Source: Pseudarthrobacter sp. NamE5 (GTDB taxonomy: Bacteria; Actinomycetota; Actinomycetes; Actinomycetales; Micrococcaceae). Taken from it: 64,000 nucleotides of DNA. The position numbers were made by a program, and so were the translations under genes. The DNA is taken from positions 62,001 through 126,000 of the forward strand of contig NZ_VAHO01000008.1 in the NCBI RefSeq assembly GCF_005796225.1. Direction: 5' to 3'. How positions within the stretch are numbered: the stretch's first letter is position 1; each line of letters begins with the position of its first letter. This document shows positions 55,791 to 64,000 of this stretch, piece after piece. The notes beneath the pieces are model-generated. The model searched no databases. It saw only the letters and a program-made list of their open reading frames with translations, and was not told the DNA's origin.

Positions 55791-57119
55791 GTGAGTACCT
55801 CCGCCGGCTGGGAGCAACCCCGCACGTCCTTTTACACCGACCACTACGAGCTGACCATGCTGCAGGCGTCACTCCATTCGGGCGCAGCGCACCGCAAGTC
55901 GGTCTTCGAGGCGTTCGCGCGCCGGCTCCCCGACGGGCGGCGGTACGGCATCGTGGCAGGAACGGGCCGGCTCCTGGAAGGAATTGCGAACTTCCGCTTC
56001 GGCAAGGCCGAACTGGATTTCCTGGCCCGCACCAAAGTGGTCAATGACCAGACCCTGGAATACCTTGCGGACTACCGCTTCTCCGGCGACATCTGGGGCT
56101 ACGCGGAGGGTGAAGCATACTTCCCCAACTCCCCCATCCTGATTGTCGAGGCCACGTTTGCCGAGGCCTGCATGCTGGAGACCTACCTGCTCTCCGTCCT
56201 CAACCACGACAGCGCCATTGCCTCCGCTGCTTCCAGGATGGTCAGCGCAGCACATGGCCGCCCCTGCATCGAGATGGGATCGCGCAGGACGCATGAGGAA
56301 GCGGCTGCTTCCGCTGCGCGGGCAGCCGTCATCGCAGGATTCAGCAGCACCTCGAACCTGGAGGCCGGCATCCGCTACGGCATCAGGACCGTTGGCACCG
56401 CAGCCCATTCCTTCACTCTCCTGCATGACAGCGAGAAGGACGCCTTCGAGGCCCAGATCGCCGCGCTCGGCGACGGCACGTCCCTCCTGGTGGACACGTA
56501 CGACGTCGAAACGGCCGTCCGGACGGCAGTGGATTTGGCAGGTCCCCGGCTGGGTGCCGTCCGGCTGGATTCCGGTGACCTCGTGGATCAGGCCCAGTGG
56601 GTCCGCCGGCTCCTGGATGACCTCGGCAATGAGAACACCAAGATCGTGGTCACCTCCGACCTGGACGAGTATGCAATCGCAGCGCTGCAGTCGGCGCCGG
56701 TTGATTCCTACGGGGTGGGCACGTCCCTCGTCACCGGCTCCGGCGCCCCCACCGCCAGCATGGTCTACAAACTCGTAAGCCGCACAGATGACGACGGGAA
56801 CTTTGTCTCCGTGGCAAAGGCAGCCAAGAACAAGGCCAGCGTGGGCGGCCGCAAGTACGCCCTGCGGAAGCTGAACGAACAGGGCATCGCCACCGCCGAG
56901 ATCGTGGGCGTGGGGCACCGGCCCGAGGATGACGGCAATGACCGCCCGCTGCTGCACCAGTTCATGAAGAACGGTGAGCTGATGCCGGGCTGGACGGGGG
57001 CCGAGGGCGTCCTCAAGGCGCGCCAGCGCCACGCCGACTCCATGGCCGAGCTGCCGCCGGTGGTCAACCGGCTCCAGCGCGGCGAGGCGGCCATCCCCAC
57101 CATCTACGAGGAGAACTGA
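55791..57119 (+). CDS. pncB: Nicotinate phosphoribosyltransferase
   Basis: Salvage enzyme that makes nicotinate mononucleotide from nicotinate and PRPP. The 442-residue protein has TSFYTDHYELTMLQASLHSG at the start, the catalytic-site region GTRTHEEAA-like (here GSRRTHEEAAASAARAAVIAGFSSTSN) and VRLDSGDLVDQAQWVRRLLDD. GTG 55791 has TAGAGT (55778-55783) seven bases upstream (leaderless). The stop overlaps the pncA start (TGATG), forming a pncBA operon. Confidence 0.95.
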   Translation: MSTSAGWEQPRTSFYTDHYELTMLQASLHSGAAHRKSVFEAFARRLPDGRRYGIVAGTGRLLEGIANFRFGKAELDFLARTKVVNDQTLEYLADYRFSGDIWGYAEGEAYFPNSPILIVEATFAEACMLETYLLSVLNHDSAIASAASRMVSAAHGRPCIEMGSRRTHEEAAASAARAAVIAGFSSTSNLEAGIRYGIRTVGTAAHSFTLLHDSEKDAFEAQIAALGDGTSLLVDTYDVETAVRTAVDLAGPRLGAVRLDSGDLVDQAQWVRRLLDDLGNENTKIVVTSDLDEYAIAALQSAPVDSYGVGTSLVTGSGAPTASMVYKLVSRTDDDGNFVSVAKAAKNKASVGGRKYALRKLNEQGIATAEIVGVGHRPEDDGNDRPLLHQFMKNGELMPGWTGAEGVLKARQRHADSMAELPPVVNRLQRGEAAIPTIYEEN

Positions 57120-57757
57120 TGTCACGTGCGCTGATCATCGTTGATGTCCAGAATGATTTCTGCGAGGGCGGCTCGCTCGCCGTCCAGGGCGGGGCAGCCG
57201 TTGCCGGCGCTATTAGCGACTACGTTGACGCCCATCACAACGAGTTCGACCACATCGTGGCCACGCAGGACTGGCACATAGACCCCGGGGAGCATTTTTC
57301 CGAGGCGCCCGACTTCAAGGACAGCTGGCCGCCGCACTGCGTGGCCGGCACCCACGGCGCGGAGCTGCACCCGGACCTCGATACCGAGTACATCCAGGCC
57401 TACTTCCAGAAAGGGCAGTACTCCGCTGCCTACTCAGGCTTTGAAGGACTCCTGGCGCCCGAAGACGCAGTACCAACCGGAGAACGGCAACCGGGGGCCC
57501 TGCCCGGTTCCGGGGATGCCGACAGGTTCGCTCCTGACGAGGACGCCATCGGCCTGGACGACTGGCTGCAGAGCCATGACGTTGAGGACGTCGTGGTGGT
57601 GGGAATTGCCACCGACTACTGCGTCATGGCGACTGCTTTGGACGCCGTCCAGGCGGGCTACTCGGTGACGGTCCTCAGGTCCCTGACCGCCGGGATCGCC
57701 GAAGACCTGGAAGAGGCCGTGGCCGACATGGAGCTTGGCGGCGTCGACGTCGCCTGA
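57119..57757 (+). CDS. pncA: Nicotinamidase
   Basis: Deamidates nicotinamide to nicotinate, feeding PncB. The 212-residue isochorismatase-fold protein has the catalytic triad Asp 9 (IIVDVQNDF), Lys 98 (YFQKGQYS) and Cys 168 (GIATDYCVMATA), with metal ligands in QDWHIDPGEHF. About 25 extra residues (AVPTGERQPGALPGSGDADRFAPD) lie before the Cys domain. ATG 57119 overlaps the pncB stop by one base. Its activity would make the cell sensitive to pyrazinamide, as in mycobacteria. Confidence 0.94.
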   Translation: MSRALIIVDVQNDFCEGGSLAVQGGAAVAGAISDYVDAHHNEFDHIVATQDWHIDPGEHFSEAPDFKDSWPPHCVAGTHGAELHPDLDTEYIQAYFQKGQYSAAYSGFEGLLAPEDAVPTGERQPGALPGSGDADRFAPDEDAIGLDDWLQSHDVEDVVVVGIATDYCVMATALDAVQAGYSVTVLRSLTAGIAEDLEEAVADMELGGVDVA

Positions 57758-57772
57758 CCCGGGCAGTTGCAG

Positions 57773-57801
57773 AGTGGCCCGGTGCGCTGCACCGGGCCAC
57801 T
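57773..57801 (+). terminator. Hairpin terminator of pncBA
   Basis: AGTGGCCCGGTGC (57773-57785) pairs exactly with GCACCGGGCCACT (57789-57801), a 13-bp stem 15 bases past the pncA stop and followed by GCTGTTTGG. It may also stop the convergent helicase gene. Confidence 0.75.
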
Positions 57802-57818
57802 GCTGTTTGGGGTCCCTG

Positions 57819-59603
57819 CTATTTCCTGCCCACAAACCAGTCCTGCAGCTTCCGCAGGCGGGACTTCAGCTGCTCCTCGTTCGCCTGCGCCACGGGAGGC
57901 CCGCCGCAGACCGTCCGCAGCTTGGTGTGGACCACGCCGTGCGGCGTGCCGGTCCGCGCGGACCATGCCGCCACGTTCTTTGCCAGCTCGTTGCGGAGGT
58001 CCATCAGCATCCGGTGGTCCGGGACGAGCGGAGCCTGGCTTTCAGCCGCAGCAGCGGGAGCTTTCCGGTTCTTCCTGTTCAGCTGCTCGTGCTGGCGCTG
58101 CCGGAGGAGGGTGCCCACCTGCTCGGCGTCCAGCAGGCCTGGAATGCCCAGGAAGTCCAGCTCGTCATCGGAGCCCACCTCGCCGCCGGTGCCGAACTCG
58201 CCGCCGTCAAACAGGACCCGGTCGAAGGAGGCCTGCGAGTCCAGCGCCTCGAACTTGCCCTTGGTGAGGCTGTCCGAGGCTTTTTCCTCGCGGTTGGCCT
58301 CCTCCATCAGCGAGTCCTCCGGGTTGAAGAGGCCGTCGCCGTCCTCCTTCTCGGGCCGGTCCAGCGCGTGGTCGCGCTCCATTTCCATCGAGTTGGCCAG
58401 GGCCATCAGCTGGGGCACCGACGGCAGGAAGACCGACGCCGTTTCGCCCCTCTTGCGGGCACGCACGAAGCGTCCCACGGCCTGGGCAAAGAACAGCGGG
58501 GTGGATGTTGAGGTGGCGTAAACGCCAACCGAGAGCCGCGGGACGTCCACGCCTTCGGACACCATGCGGACCGCCACCATCCAGCGCTTGTCCCCTGCAG
58601 AGAACTCCTCGATCTTGCTGGAGGCCTTGGCATCGTCGGAGAGGATCACAGTGGGGGACTCCCCCGTGATCCTCTTCAGCTGCCCGGCGTACGCGCGCGC
58701 ATCCTCGTGGTCGGTGGCAATCACCAGGCCGCCGGCGTCAGGTACGGTGCGGCGGACTTCGCTGAGCCGCTTGTCCGCCCCGGCCAGCACGGCCGGAATC
58801 CATTCGCCGGCCGGATTCAGCGCCGTCCGCCAGGCATGGGACGTGATGTCCTTCGTGACGGCCGCCTCACCGAGCGACGCAGCCATCTCCTCGCCGGCAC
58901 TGGTCCGCCAGCGCATCTGCCCGGAGTAGGCCATGAACATCACGGGGCGGACAACATGGTCCCGCAGGGCGTTGCCGTATCCGTAGGTGTAGTCGGCCTT
59001 GGAACGGCGGATCCCGTCCCGGTCCTCGGCGTACTCCACGAAGGGGATGGGCGAGGTGTCTGAGCGGAACGGCGTTCCGGTCAGTGACAGCCGGCGCACA
59101 GCCGGATCGAAGGCCTCCCGCAGGCCGTCACCCCACGAGAGGGCTTCGCCACCGTGGTGGATCTCGTCCAGGATCACCAGGGTGCGGGCAGCTTCCGTCT
59201 TAGCACGGTGGAGCAGCGGCTTGCTGGCCACCTGGGCGTAGGTGACGGCGACGCCAATGAAGCCGCGGCCGTGCTGCCCGTCGGAGTTTTTGAAGTTGGG
59301 GTCGATGGCGATACCAACGCGGGCAGCGGCATCCGCCCACTGACGCTTCAGGTGGTCAGTGGGCGCAACAATTGTCACCCGGTTGACGGCTCCGGAATCA
59401 ATCAGCGTGGATGCAATCCGCAGCGCGAACGTCGTCTTGCCGGCCCCCGGGGTTGCCACCGCCAGGAAGTCGCGCGGACTGTTTTTCAGGTAGAGATCAA
59501 GGGCCTCCTGCTGCCAGGCACGGAGTTTTGGGGCGGTTCCCCAGGCTGCACGTTCCGGGTAGGCCGGAGGCAGGGTGGGGCCGCCAAAAAGAGTTTCCGT
59601 CAC
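57819..59603 (-). CDS. DEAD/DEAH box helicase
   Basis: A 594-residue superfamily 2 helicase: Walker A AVATPGAGKTTFAL (residues 51-58), DEIHH (146-150), the SAT-like LTGTPFRSD, and motif VI QAVGRFVRARKRGETASV. The C-terminal 170 residues are acidic and Lys/Arg-rich without a known domain. It belongs to a conserved actinobacterial group of unclear function, always next to DUF3039; DNA or RNA repair is likely. GTG 59603 overlaps the DUF3039 stop (TAGTG), so the two are coupled. Confidence 0.9.
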   Translation of the reverse strand: MTETLFGGPTLPPAYPERAAWGTAPKLRAWQQEALDLYLKNSPRDFLAVATPGAGKTTFALRIASTLIDSGAVNRVTIVAPTDHLKRQWADAAARVGIAIDPNFKNSDGQHGRGFIGVAVTYAQVASKPLLHRAKTEAARTLVILDEIHHGGEALSWGDGLREAFDPAVRRLSLTGTPFRSDTSPIPFVEYAEDRDGIRRSKADYTYGYGNALRDHVVRPVMFMAYSGQMRWRTSAGEEMAASLGEAAVTKDITSHAWRTALNPAGEWIPAVLAGADKRLSEVRRTVPDAGGLVIATDHEDARAYAGQLKRITGESPTVILSDDAKASSKIEEFSAGDKRWMVAVRMVSEGVDVPRLSVGVYATSTSTPLFFAQAVGRFVRARKRGETASVFLPSVPQLMALANSMEMERDHALDRPEKEDGDGLFNPEDSLMEEANREEKASDSLTKGKFEALDSQASFDRVLFDGGEFGTGGEVGSDDELDFLGIPGLLDAEQVGTLLRQRQHEQLNRKNRKAPAAAAESQAPLVPDHRMLMDLRNELAKNVAAWSARTGTPHGVVHTKLRTVCGGPPVAQANEEQLKSRLRKLQDWFVGRK

Positions 59604-59935
59604 TACTTGCTGTTGCCCGAGTCCCCTCCGGGACCCTTCCCGCCGTCATTGCCCGGGCGAAGGCCGTCGTAGACCTCCTTGCACGTTGGGCACACGGGGA
59701 ACTTCTTCGGATCCCGGCCCGGCGTCCAGACTTTGCCGCACAGTGCGATGACGGGCTCCCCGGTCATCGCGGACTCCATGATCTTTTCCTTCCGCACATA
59801 GTGCGCAAAACGCTCGCGGTCGCCCGGTTCCACCTCCTGGCGCAGTTCCTCGCGCTCAATGGTGGCTGTGGACGTTCCAGCCCCGGAAAGCTCGCGCATC
59901 GGGTCGTTTTCGAGAGGGTCCGTCGTGCTAGTCAT
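59603..59935 (-). CDS. DUF3039 zinc-binding protein
   Basis: A 110-residue protein of the DUF3039 family. The conserved end has HYVRKEKIMESAMTGEPVIALCGKVWTPGRDPKKFPVCPTCKEVYDGL, with Cys residues (CGK, CPTC) and His that could bind zinc. Function unknown. ATG 59935 has TAAGAT (59943-59948) seven bases upstream (leaderless). Coupled to the helicase by a one-base overlap. Confidence 0.92.
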   Translation of the reverse strand: MTSTTDPLENDPMRELSGAGTSTATIEREELRQEVEPGDRERFAHYVRKEKIMESAMTGEPVIALCGKVWTPGRDPKKFPVCPTCKEVYDGLRPGNDGGKGPGGDSGNSK

Positions 59936-60065
59936 GCCAACCATCTTAGCCGTTCGGGCAACGGCACGTTCGACGGCGGCGCGTCTCCCCAGCGGATGAA
60001 TCGGCCGCACGGGGCAGGCCGCCGTCGAACTTTTCCTAAACGCTCCAGTGAGCTGCAACGGGAAG

Positions 60066-60848
60066 CTAAAGGCCCTGCCAGGCAGGCTTGTGGTCGTACG
60101 TGTGCCGGTAAAAGTCGGCCAGCTTCAGTGCCGAGGCGGCGGCCTCATCCAGCAGGATCGTGGCGTGCGGATGGAACTGGAGGATGGACGCGGGGCAGAT
60201 AGCCGCAACGGGTCCCTCCACGAAGTCCCTGACGGCCTGCGCCTTTTGGGCACCCGTTGCGACCAGCATGACGTGCCGGGCGTCCATGATGGTTCCCAGC
60301 CCCTGGGTCAGGACGTGGTGCGGCACCTCGGCCAAGCTGGTGAAAAACCTGGCATTGTCCCGGCGCGTCTGTTCGATCAGGCTTTTGATCCTGGTCCTGG
60401 ATGCGAAGGAAGACCCGGGTTCGTTGAAGGCGATGTGGCCGTCCGTTCCCACGCCCAGGATCTGCAGGTCAATGCCGCCGGCGGCCCCGATGGCGTCCTC
60501 GTAGGCCTGGCAGGCGGCAGGGATGTCGGCGGCGGTCCCGTCCGGTCCATGCACGTTCTCCGGCGGGATGTTCACCCGGTTGGTGAACTCCCGGCGGACG
60601 ACCTCGCGGTAGGACTCCGGGTGTCCGGCAGGAAGGCCCACGTACTCATCCAGCGCGAAGCCGGATGCCCGGCTGAAGTCCAGGCCGTCCCGCTCGTGGC
60701 GCGCGGCCAGCTCATCGTAGATGGGCAGCGGGGAAGACCCGGTGGCCAGCCCGAGGACCGCGTCCGGCTTGCGCCGAAGGAGCTCCCCGATCGCATCGGC
60801 CGCCAGCCGGGCAATCTGTCTGCTGCCGTTGAGGATGACAACTTCCAT
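60066..60848 (-). CDS. nagB: Glucosamine-6-phosphate deaminase
   Basis: Converts glucosamine-6-phosphate to fructose-6-phosphate and ammonia, linking amino-sugar use to glycolysis. The 260-residue protein has LGLATGSSPLPIYDEL, FALDEYVG (Asp 67) and LGVGTDGHIAFNEPGSSF (Asp 136, His 138, Glu 143), matching the catalytic set of E. coli NagB. ATG 60848 has AGAAAGGAAC upstream. No nagA lies nearby. Confidence 0.96.
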   Translation of the reverse strand: MEVVILNGSRQIARLAADAIGELLRRKPDAVLGLATGSSPLPIYDELAARHERDGLDFSRASGFALDEYVGLPAGHPESYREVVRREFTNRVNIPPENVHGPDGTAADIPAACQAYEDAIGAAGGIDLQILGVGTDGHIAFNEPGSSFASRTRIKSLIEQTRRDNARFFTSLAEVPHHVLTQGLGTIMDARHVMLVATGAQKAQAVRDFVEGPVAAICPASILQFHPHATILLDEAAASALKLADFYRHTYDHKPAWQGL

Positions 60849-60878
60849 GCTGTTCCTTTCTGCCGTCCCCGAGCGCCG

Positions 60879-62450
60879 TCAACGGTTGACGGATACCTGG
60901 GCCAGAAGCTCGGGCCCGCGGGCATCCAGCCATTTTCCGCCCAGCCTGACTCCCGCCACAAACAGCCCCGTGCCCAGGCAGGCTCCGGCAGCCAAATTTA
61001 TCCAGCCGAACAGGGCATTGCCCGTCACGAGCTGGGCGATCAGCAAGGCCACCTCCGGAAGGACCAGCACCATCAGCACCACCAGTCCGCCGAACTGAAC
61101 GGCCAGGGTCTGTCCCACGTTGCCGGGCGGTTTCTTGAACGGACTCTCCCCCGGCAGCGGAACAGCCACCGTATACCGTGCCGATACCACCGACGACAGG
61201 CCCAATCCCGTGAACAGGGTGCCCAGGCTCAGGCCCAGCTGGCCGGGCAGCGCCGCCCAGTCGCCCGTGAACACGGAGTATCCCACTGCAAACACCAGCA
61301 CCACCGGCAGGGCAAACGCCAGGCAGGCGAGCGCGCGGCCCAGCCTGTCCGCAACACCGCGGACGCCGGAGGCCAGGTGCAGGGCAAAAGCGGTGTTGTC
61401 GTAGGAAACATCCGCCGAAATCGACCAGGCAAGGATGAAGGCTGACAGCGGAGCCAGGAAGGCAAGGCTGGTGAAGTCCCCGGTCTGGGTCCCTTGGAAC
61501 ACCAGCACCACCGGAAGCAGCGGGATCACCACCAGGGAACCGGAGTACCGGGGGTCGCGGAACCAGTATGTGAGGGACCTTGCCATCACAACTCCCGCAG
61601 GAACCGCCGGCAGGATTCCGAGCAGTCCGGGCTTCCCGCCCTTCCGCTTTCCGCTGCCCGCGTAGGGAGGCGTCACCAGTGCCCGCTCCAGCAGCACTTT
61701 CCAGGCCCAGGTGAGTACTGCGAGTGTTGCTGCGGAAATGAGCAGCTTCAGGAGGGCGGGCCCCGGCCGGCCCGCTGCAACATCACCGGCAACGGCCCAC
61801 GGTGCCCCCAGCGGTGTCCAGGAGAGGGTTTGGGCCAACACGGGCAGGAACCCGGTGGACCCCGAGATTCCCTGGCCTACCCCCGCCACGATGGGTCCCA
61901 TCAGGACGAGCGGCACCATGAAGGCGATGGCGCTCACGTCCTTGAAGCGGCGCGACGACGCCAGGCTTGCGGTTGCCGTGGTCACCACTTTGGCGAGCAC
62001 AATGCAGGTCAGCACACCCAGTGCTGCCCCCGCTGCAGCAGCGAGAGCCGGAAGGAAGCCGCGCCACCACGTGGCCACCGTGGACAGGGCCACCAGGGAC
62101 GTTGCCAGCCCGGGAATACCAATCACTCCGCCCAGCGCCAGCCCCGCCAGCATCTGCTTCATGGGAATGGCAAAGGTGGTGAAACGGGCAGGGTCCAGGG
62201 TCATGTCCGTAGCGGAGGCGACCACCGGCACAATCCCCCAGCCCAGGATGGCAGCGGATCCGCCCAGGACCACCGCCGCGTACGCAACGTCCTGCGGCGC
62301 GTTGCGCAGCAGGACCAGTGCCACCACCAGCGTTGCCACCAGGCCAAGGGCGTACAGCCCGGCGAACGCCATTCCCACCAGCTGCCACGGGCTGCGCCGC
62401 AATCCGTTCCGCAGCAGGGTCAGTTTCAGCTTCAGGAGGTGCGCAACCAT
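60879..62450 (-). CDS. ABC transporter permease
   Basis: A 523-residue integral membrane protein with about 12 hydrophobic segments (for example LVGMAFAGLYALGLVATLVVALVLL at the start and ACLGTGLFVAGVRLGG near the end). It pairs with the ATPase whose gene it overlaps by 19 bases, forming an ABC-2-like exporter. Substrate unknown; antimicrobial peptides, drugs or lipids are candidates. The ATG at 62450 is inside the ATPase gene. Confidence 0.85.
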   Translation of the reverse strand: MVAHLLKLKLTLLRNGLRRSPWQLVGMAFAGLYALGLVATLVVALVLLRNAPQDVAYAAVVLGGSAAILGWGIVPVVASATDMTLDPARFTTFAIPMKQMLAGLALGGVIGIPGLATSLVALSTVATWWRGFLPALAAAAGAALGVLTCIVLAKVVTTATASLASSRRFKDVSAIAFMVPLVLMGPIVAGVGQGISGSTGFLPVLAQTLSWTPLGAPWAVAGDVAAGRPGPALLKLLISAATLAVLTWAWKVLLERALVTPPYAGSGKRKGGKPGLLGILPAVPAGVVMARSLTYWFRDPRYSGSLVVIPLLPVVLVFQGTQTGDFTSLAFLAPLSAFILAWSISADVSYDNTAFALHLASGVRGVADRLGRALACLAFALPVVLVFAVGYSVFTGDWAALPGQLGLSLGTLFTGLGLSSVVSARYTVAVPLPGESPFKKPPGNVGQTLAVQFGGLVVLMVLVLPEVALLIAQLVTGNALFGWINLAAGACLGTGLFVAGVRLGGKWLDARGPELLAQVSVNR

Positions 62451-63241
62451 TCCAGCCCTTCCGTGTGGCTGCGGCCGCCCACCAGCTGCACGAACCGGTC
62501 CTCCAGCGAGGCGCCGGCCCGTACGTCATCCACAGTCCCGGCGGCCAGCAGCCGGCCGCCGGCCACCACCGCAACGTGGTCGCACATGCGCTGCACCAGG
62601 TCCATAACGTGGCTTGACACGATGACGGTGCCCCCGGACGCAACGTAGCTGTCCAGGATCGAGCGGATGTTGGCGGCGGAGACCGGATCCACCGCCTCGA
62701 AAGGCTCATCCAGGACCAGCAGCCTGGGCGCGTGGATCAACGCCGAAGCAAGGGCAATCTTCTTTGTCATGCCGGCGGAATAGTCCACCACCAGGGTACC
62801 AGCGTCATTCTGCAGGTCGAGTGCAGCGAGCAGGTCGGCAACCCGCCCGGCCACCACGTCCTTGTCCATTCCGCGCAGCAGCCCCGCGTACATGATCAGC
62901 TGCTCGCCCGTTAGCCGGTCGAACAGCCGTACCCCGTCCGGCAGGATGCCCATCAGTTTCTTGGCCTCCAGCGGCTGCCGCCACACGTCCACGCCGTGGA
63001 CAACTGCTGTGCCAAAGTCCGGGCGCAGGAGTCCGGTGGCCATGGACAGCGTCGTGGTTTTGCCCGCGCCGTTAGGGCCCACGATGCCGTAAAAGGACCC
63101 GGCCGGAACCTCGAGGCTGATACCGTCTACGGCGATCTTGCCACCAAAGCGCTTCGCGAGCCCCTGAATGGACAGGGCCGCCGGGGTCCCTGCGTGCGGG
63201 GGCCGGTCATACAGCGGCCGGTCAGGTATCGGAGCAGTCAT
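62432..63241 (-). CDS. ABC transporter ATP-binding protein
   Basis: A 269-residue ATPase subunit: Walker A GPNGAGKTTTLSMATGLL, the signature YSAGMTKKIALASALI (variant of LSGGQ) and Walker B LLVLDEPFEAVDP followed by HVMDLVQRMCD. About 25 Pro/Arg-rich residues precede the fold. It drives the permease encoded next. ATG 63241 follows TAGTCT (63248-63253) by six bases, so the operon is probably read from a leaderless mRNA. Confidence 0.92.
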   Translation of the reverse strand: MTAPIPDRPLYDRPPHAGTPAALSIQGLAKRFGGKIAVDGISLEVPAGSFYGIVGPNGAGKTTTLSMATGLLRPDFGTAVVHGVDVWRQPLEAKKLMGILPDGVRLFDRLTGEQLIMYAGLLRGMDKDVVAGRVADLLAALDLQNDAGTLVVDYSAGMTKKIALASALIHAPRLLVLDEPFEAVDPVSAANIRSILDSYVASGGTVIVSSHVMDLVQRMCDHVAVVAGGRLLAAGTVDDVRAGASLEDRFVQLVGGRSHTEGLEWLRTS

Positions 63242-63352
63242 GAAGCCAGACTAGCCGTCCGGGTGCTGCTGAGGGGTCCTCCTGCAGGAGTAGCGAAAAA
63301 GGCGTAGGACTAGCTTCCGCGACCCACCCGTTCCTGGTGCCCTGGACCGGTT

Positions 63353-63649
63353 TTACTTGCCCTGCTTTACCCTGCGGATGCGGATGGGCCCCTTGGCGGT
63401 GGCGGGATCAACGACGGCACCGCCCTGCGTGATCTCCACCTCGCCGGCTTGAACCAGGCGCCGCGCGGCCGTGCGGGCAGGCTCCATGAGCCCGCGCCAA
63501 TTCTCGCCCCCGACAGCACGGGCAGCATCGGACGGGCAGATACTCGATGTTGCGGCCCTGGCAGCCAAGAGTTCCAGGATGGCGGCTTCCAACTGCTGCC
63601 CAGTCGCACTGCCAGGGGCGGGCGCCGTGTCACGGTCTTCGTGGTCCAT
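63353..63649 (-). CDS. DUF3253 domain protein
   Basis: A 98-residue protein of the DUF3253 family: ILELLAARAATSSICPSDAARAVGGENWRGLMEPARTAARRLVQAGEVEITQGGAVVDPATAKGPIRIR. The pattern looks like a small winged helix. Its function is not known. ATG 63649 has GAGG six bases upstream; the TTG two codons earlier is less likely. It follows the OYE gene closely and may be co-transcribed. Confidence 0.88.
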   Translation of the reverse strand: MDHEDRDTAPAPGSATGQQLEAAILELLAARAATSSICPSDAARAVGGENWRGLMEPARTAARRLVQAGEVEITQGGAVVDPATAKGPIRIRRVKQGK

Positions 63650-63663
63650 CAGCAACCTCGCAG

Positions 63664-64000
63664 TCAGAACGTGCGCCTCGGCCTGGCGCGCTCGTACTGC
63701 GGCGGCCAGGCGGTCTCATGCCCCAGTTCGAAGGCTGCACGCAGCCACCAGTGGGGGTCCCGCAGTGCTGCCCGTGCAATGAGGACACCGTCAGCCTGTC
63801 CCGTCACCACTGCGTGCTCGGCCTGCCCTGCAGAAGTCAGCAGGCCCACCGTCCCGGTGGCTACTCCCGCCTCCTTCCGGATGGCAGCGGAAAATCCGGT
63901 CTGGTAGCCGGGGCCGGCGCTAATCTGCTGGTGGGCAACAGCTCCGCCGCTGGAAACGTCAACGAGGTCAACGCCGCGTCCGGCAGCCTCCCGGGCCAGG
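63664..64000 (-). CDS. Old yellow enzyme (NADH:flavin oxidoreductase), C-terminal part, cut by window
   Basis: The last 111 residues of an FMN-dependent ene-reductase of the YqjM type. Visible are LVDVSSGGAVAHQQISAGPGYQ, then VGLLTSAGQAEHAVVTGQADGVLIARAALRDPHWWLRAA, which is the FMN phosphate-binding and end region of this family. The N-terminal part lies right of position 64000. It ends 15 bases before the DUF3253 ATG, so the two may form an operon. Confidence 0.9.
   Translation of the reverse strand, partial: LAREAAGRGVDLVDVSSGGAVAHQQISAGPGYQTGFSAAIRKEAGVATGTVGLLTSAGQAEHAVVTGQADGVLIARAALRDPHWWLRAAFELGHETAWPPQYERARPRRTF

Overview
The window is ordinary chromosomal sequence from a high-GC Gram-positive actinobacterium, most like Arthrobacter/Pseudarthrobacter (Micrococcaceae). 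The grounds are base composition and codon use, branched-chain synthesis run by an ilvBNC operon with a leader-peptide attenuator, the clpS-DUF2017-murI-MBL-rph-rdgB block, actinobacterial families such as DUF3039, DUF2017, DUF3253 and an ArfC-like protein, and many genes that begin right after a TAnnnT -10 box (leaderless mRNAs). I found no prophage, insertion sequence, CRISPR array, toxin-antitoxin pair or restriction/defence island. I also found no convincing undescribed multigene system. The most interesting signals are regulatory.

Layout. 1-13.5 kb, mostly minus strand: leuB (cut by the window edge), metG, a two-gene ABC exporter (ATPase plus large FtsX-type permease), serA, ilvC-ilvN-ilvB with a leader peptide and attenuator, and ilvD. 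leuB, ilvB and ilvD each carry a similar TCTCA-N5-TG palindrome upstream, suggesting common control. 13.8-17.7 kb: an ArfC-like membrane protein, tRNA-Lys(CTT), a MarR regulator divergent from the peroxiredoxin bcp, tRNA-Leu(TAG) and a fasciclin-domain lipoprotein. 17.8-28.6 kb: an orphan oligopeptide-type binding lipoprotein, mqo, an RND efflux permease, a luciferase-like monooxygenase coupled to a MarR regulator, a transglutaminase-like protein, a lipoprotein and a DUF1684 protein.

28.7-36.3 kb: an NAD synthesis operon, nrtR-nadA-nadB-nadC-nadS, with overlapping reading frames and a palindromic operator at the nrtR promoter, then an APC amino-acid permease. 36.5-42 kb: an alpha/beta hydrolase, a phosphoribosyltransferase, an MHS-type symporter divergent from an IclR regulator across a long palindrome, and an MFS exporter preceded by a tiny upstream ORF whose ribosome-binding site lies in a hairpin loop.

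42.2-51.2 kb: the sbcDC nuclease operon, an aquaporin, an ADP-ribosylglycohydrolase, a DUF4395 membrane protein, an exonuclease-BRCT fusion and a DedA membrane protein. 51.2-57.8 kb: rdgB, rph, an MBL-fold hydrolase, murI, DUF2017 and clpS on the minus strand. Three tandem copies of a 59-60 bp repeat separate them from the divergent NAD-salvage pair pncB-pncA. 57.8-64 kb: a DEAD/DEAH helicase with DUF3039, nagB, a two-gene ABC transporter, DUF3253 and a truncated old-yellow-enzyme gene.

Together the window joins branched-chain amino-acid synthesis, de novo NAD synthesis (nadABC, nadS, nrtR) and NAD salvage (pncBA), with RNA and nucleotide housekeeping and several small transport and regulator pairs. 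Gene functions rest on motifs read by eye. No database search was run.
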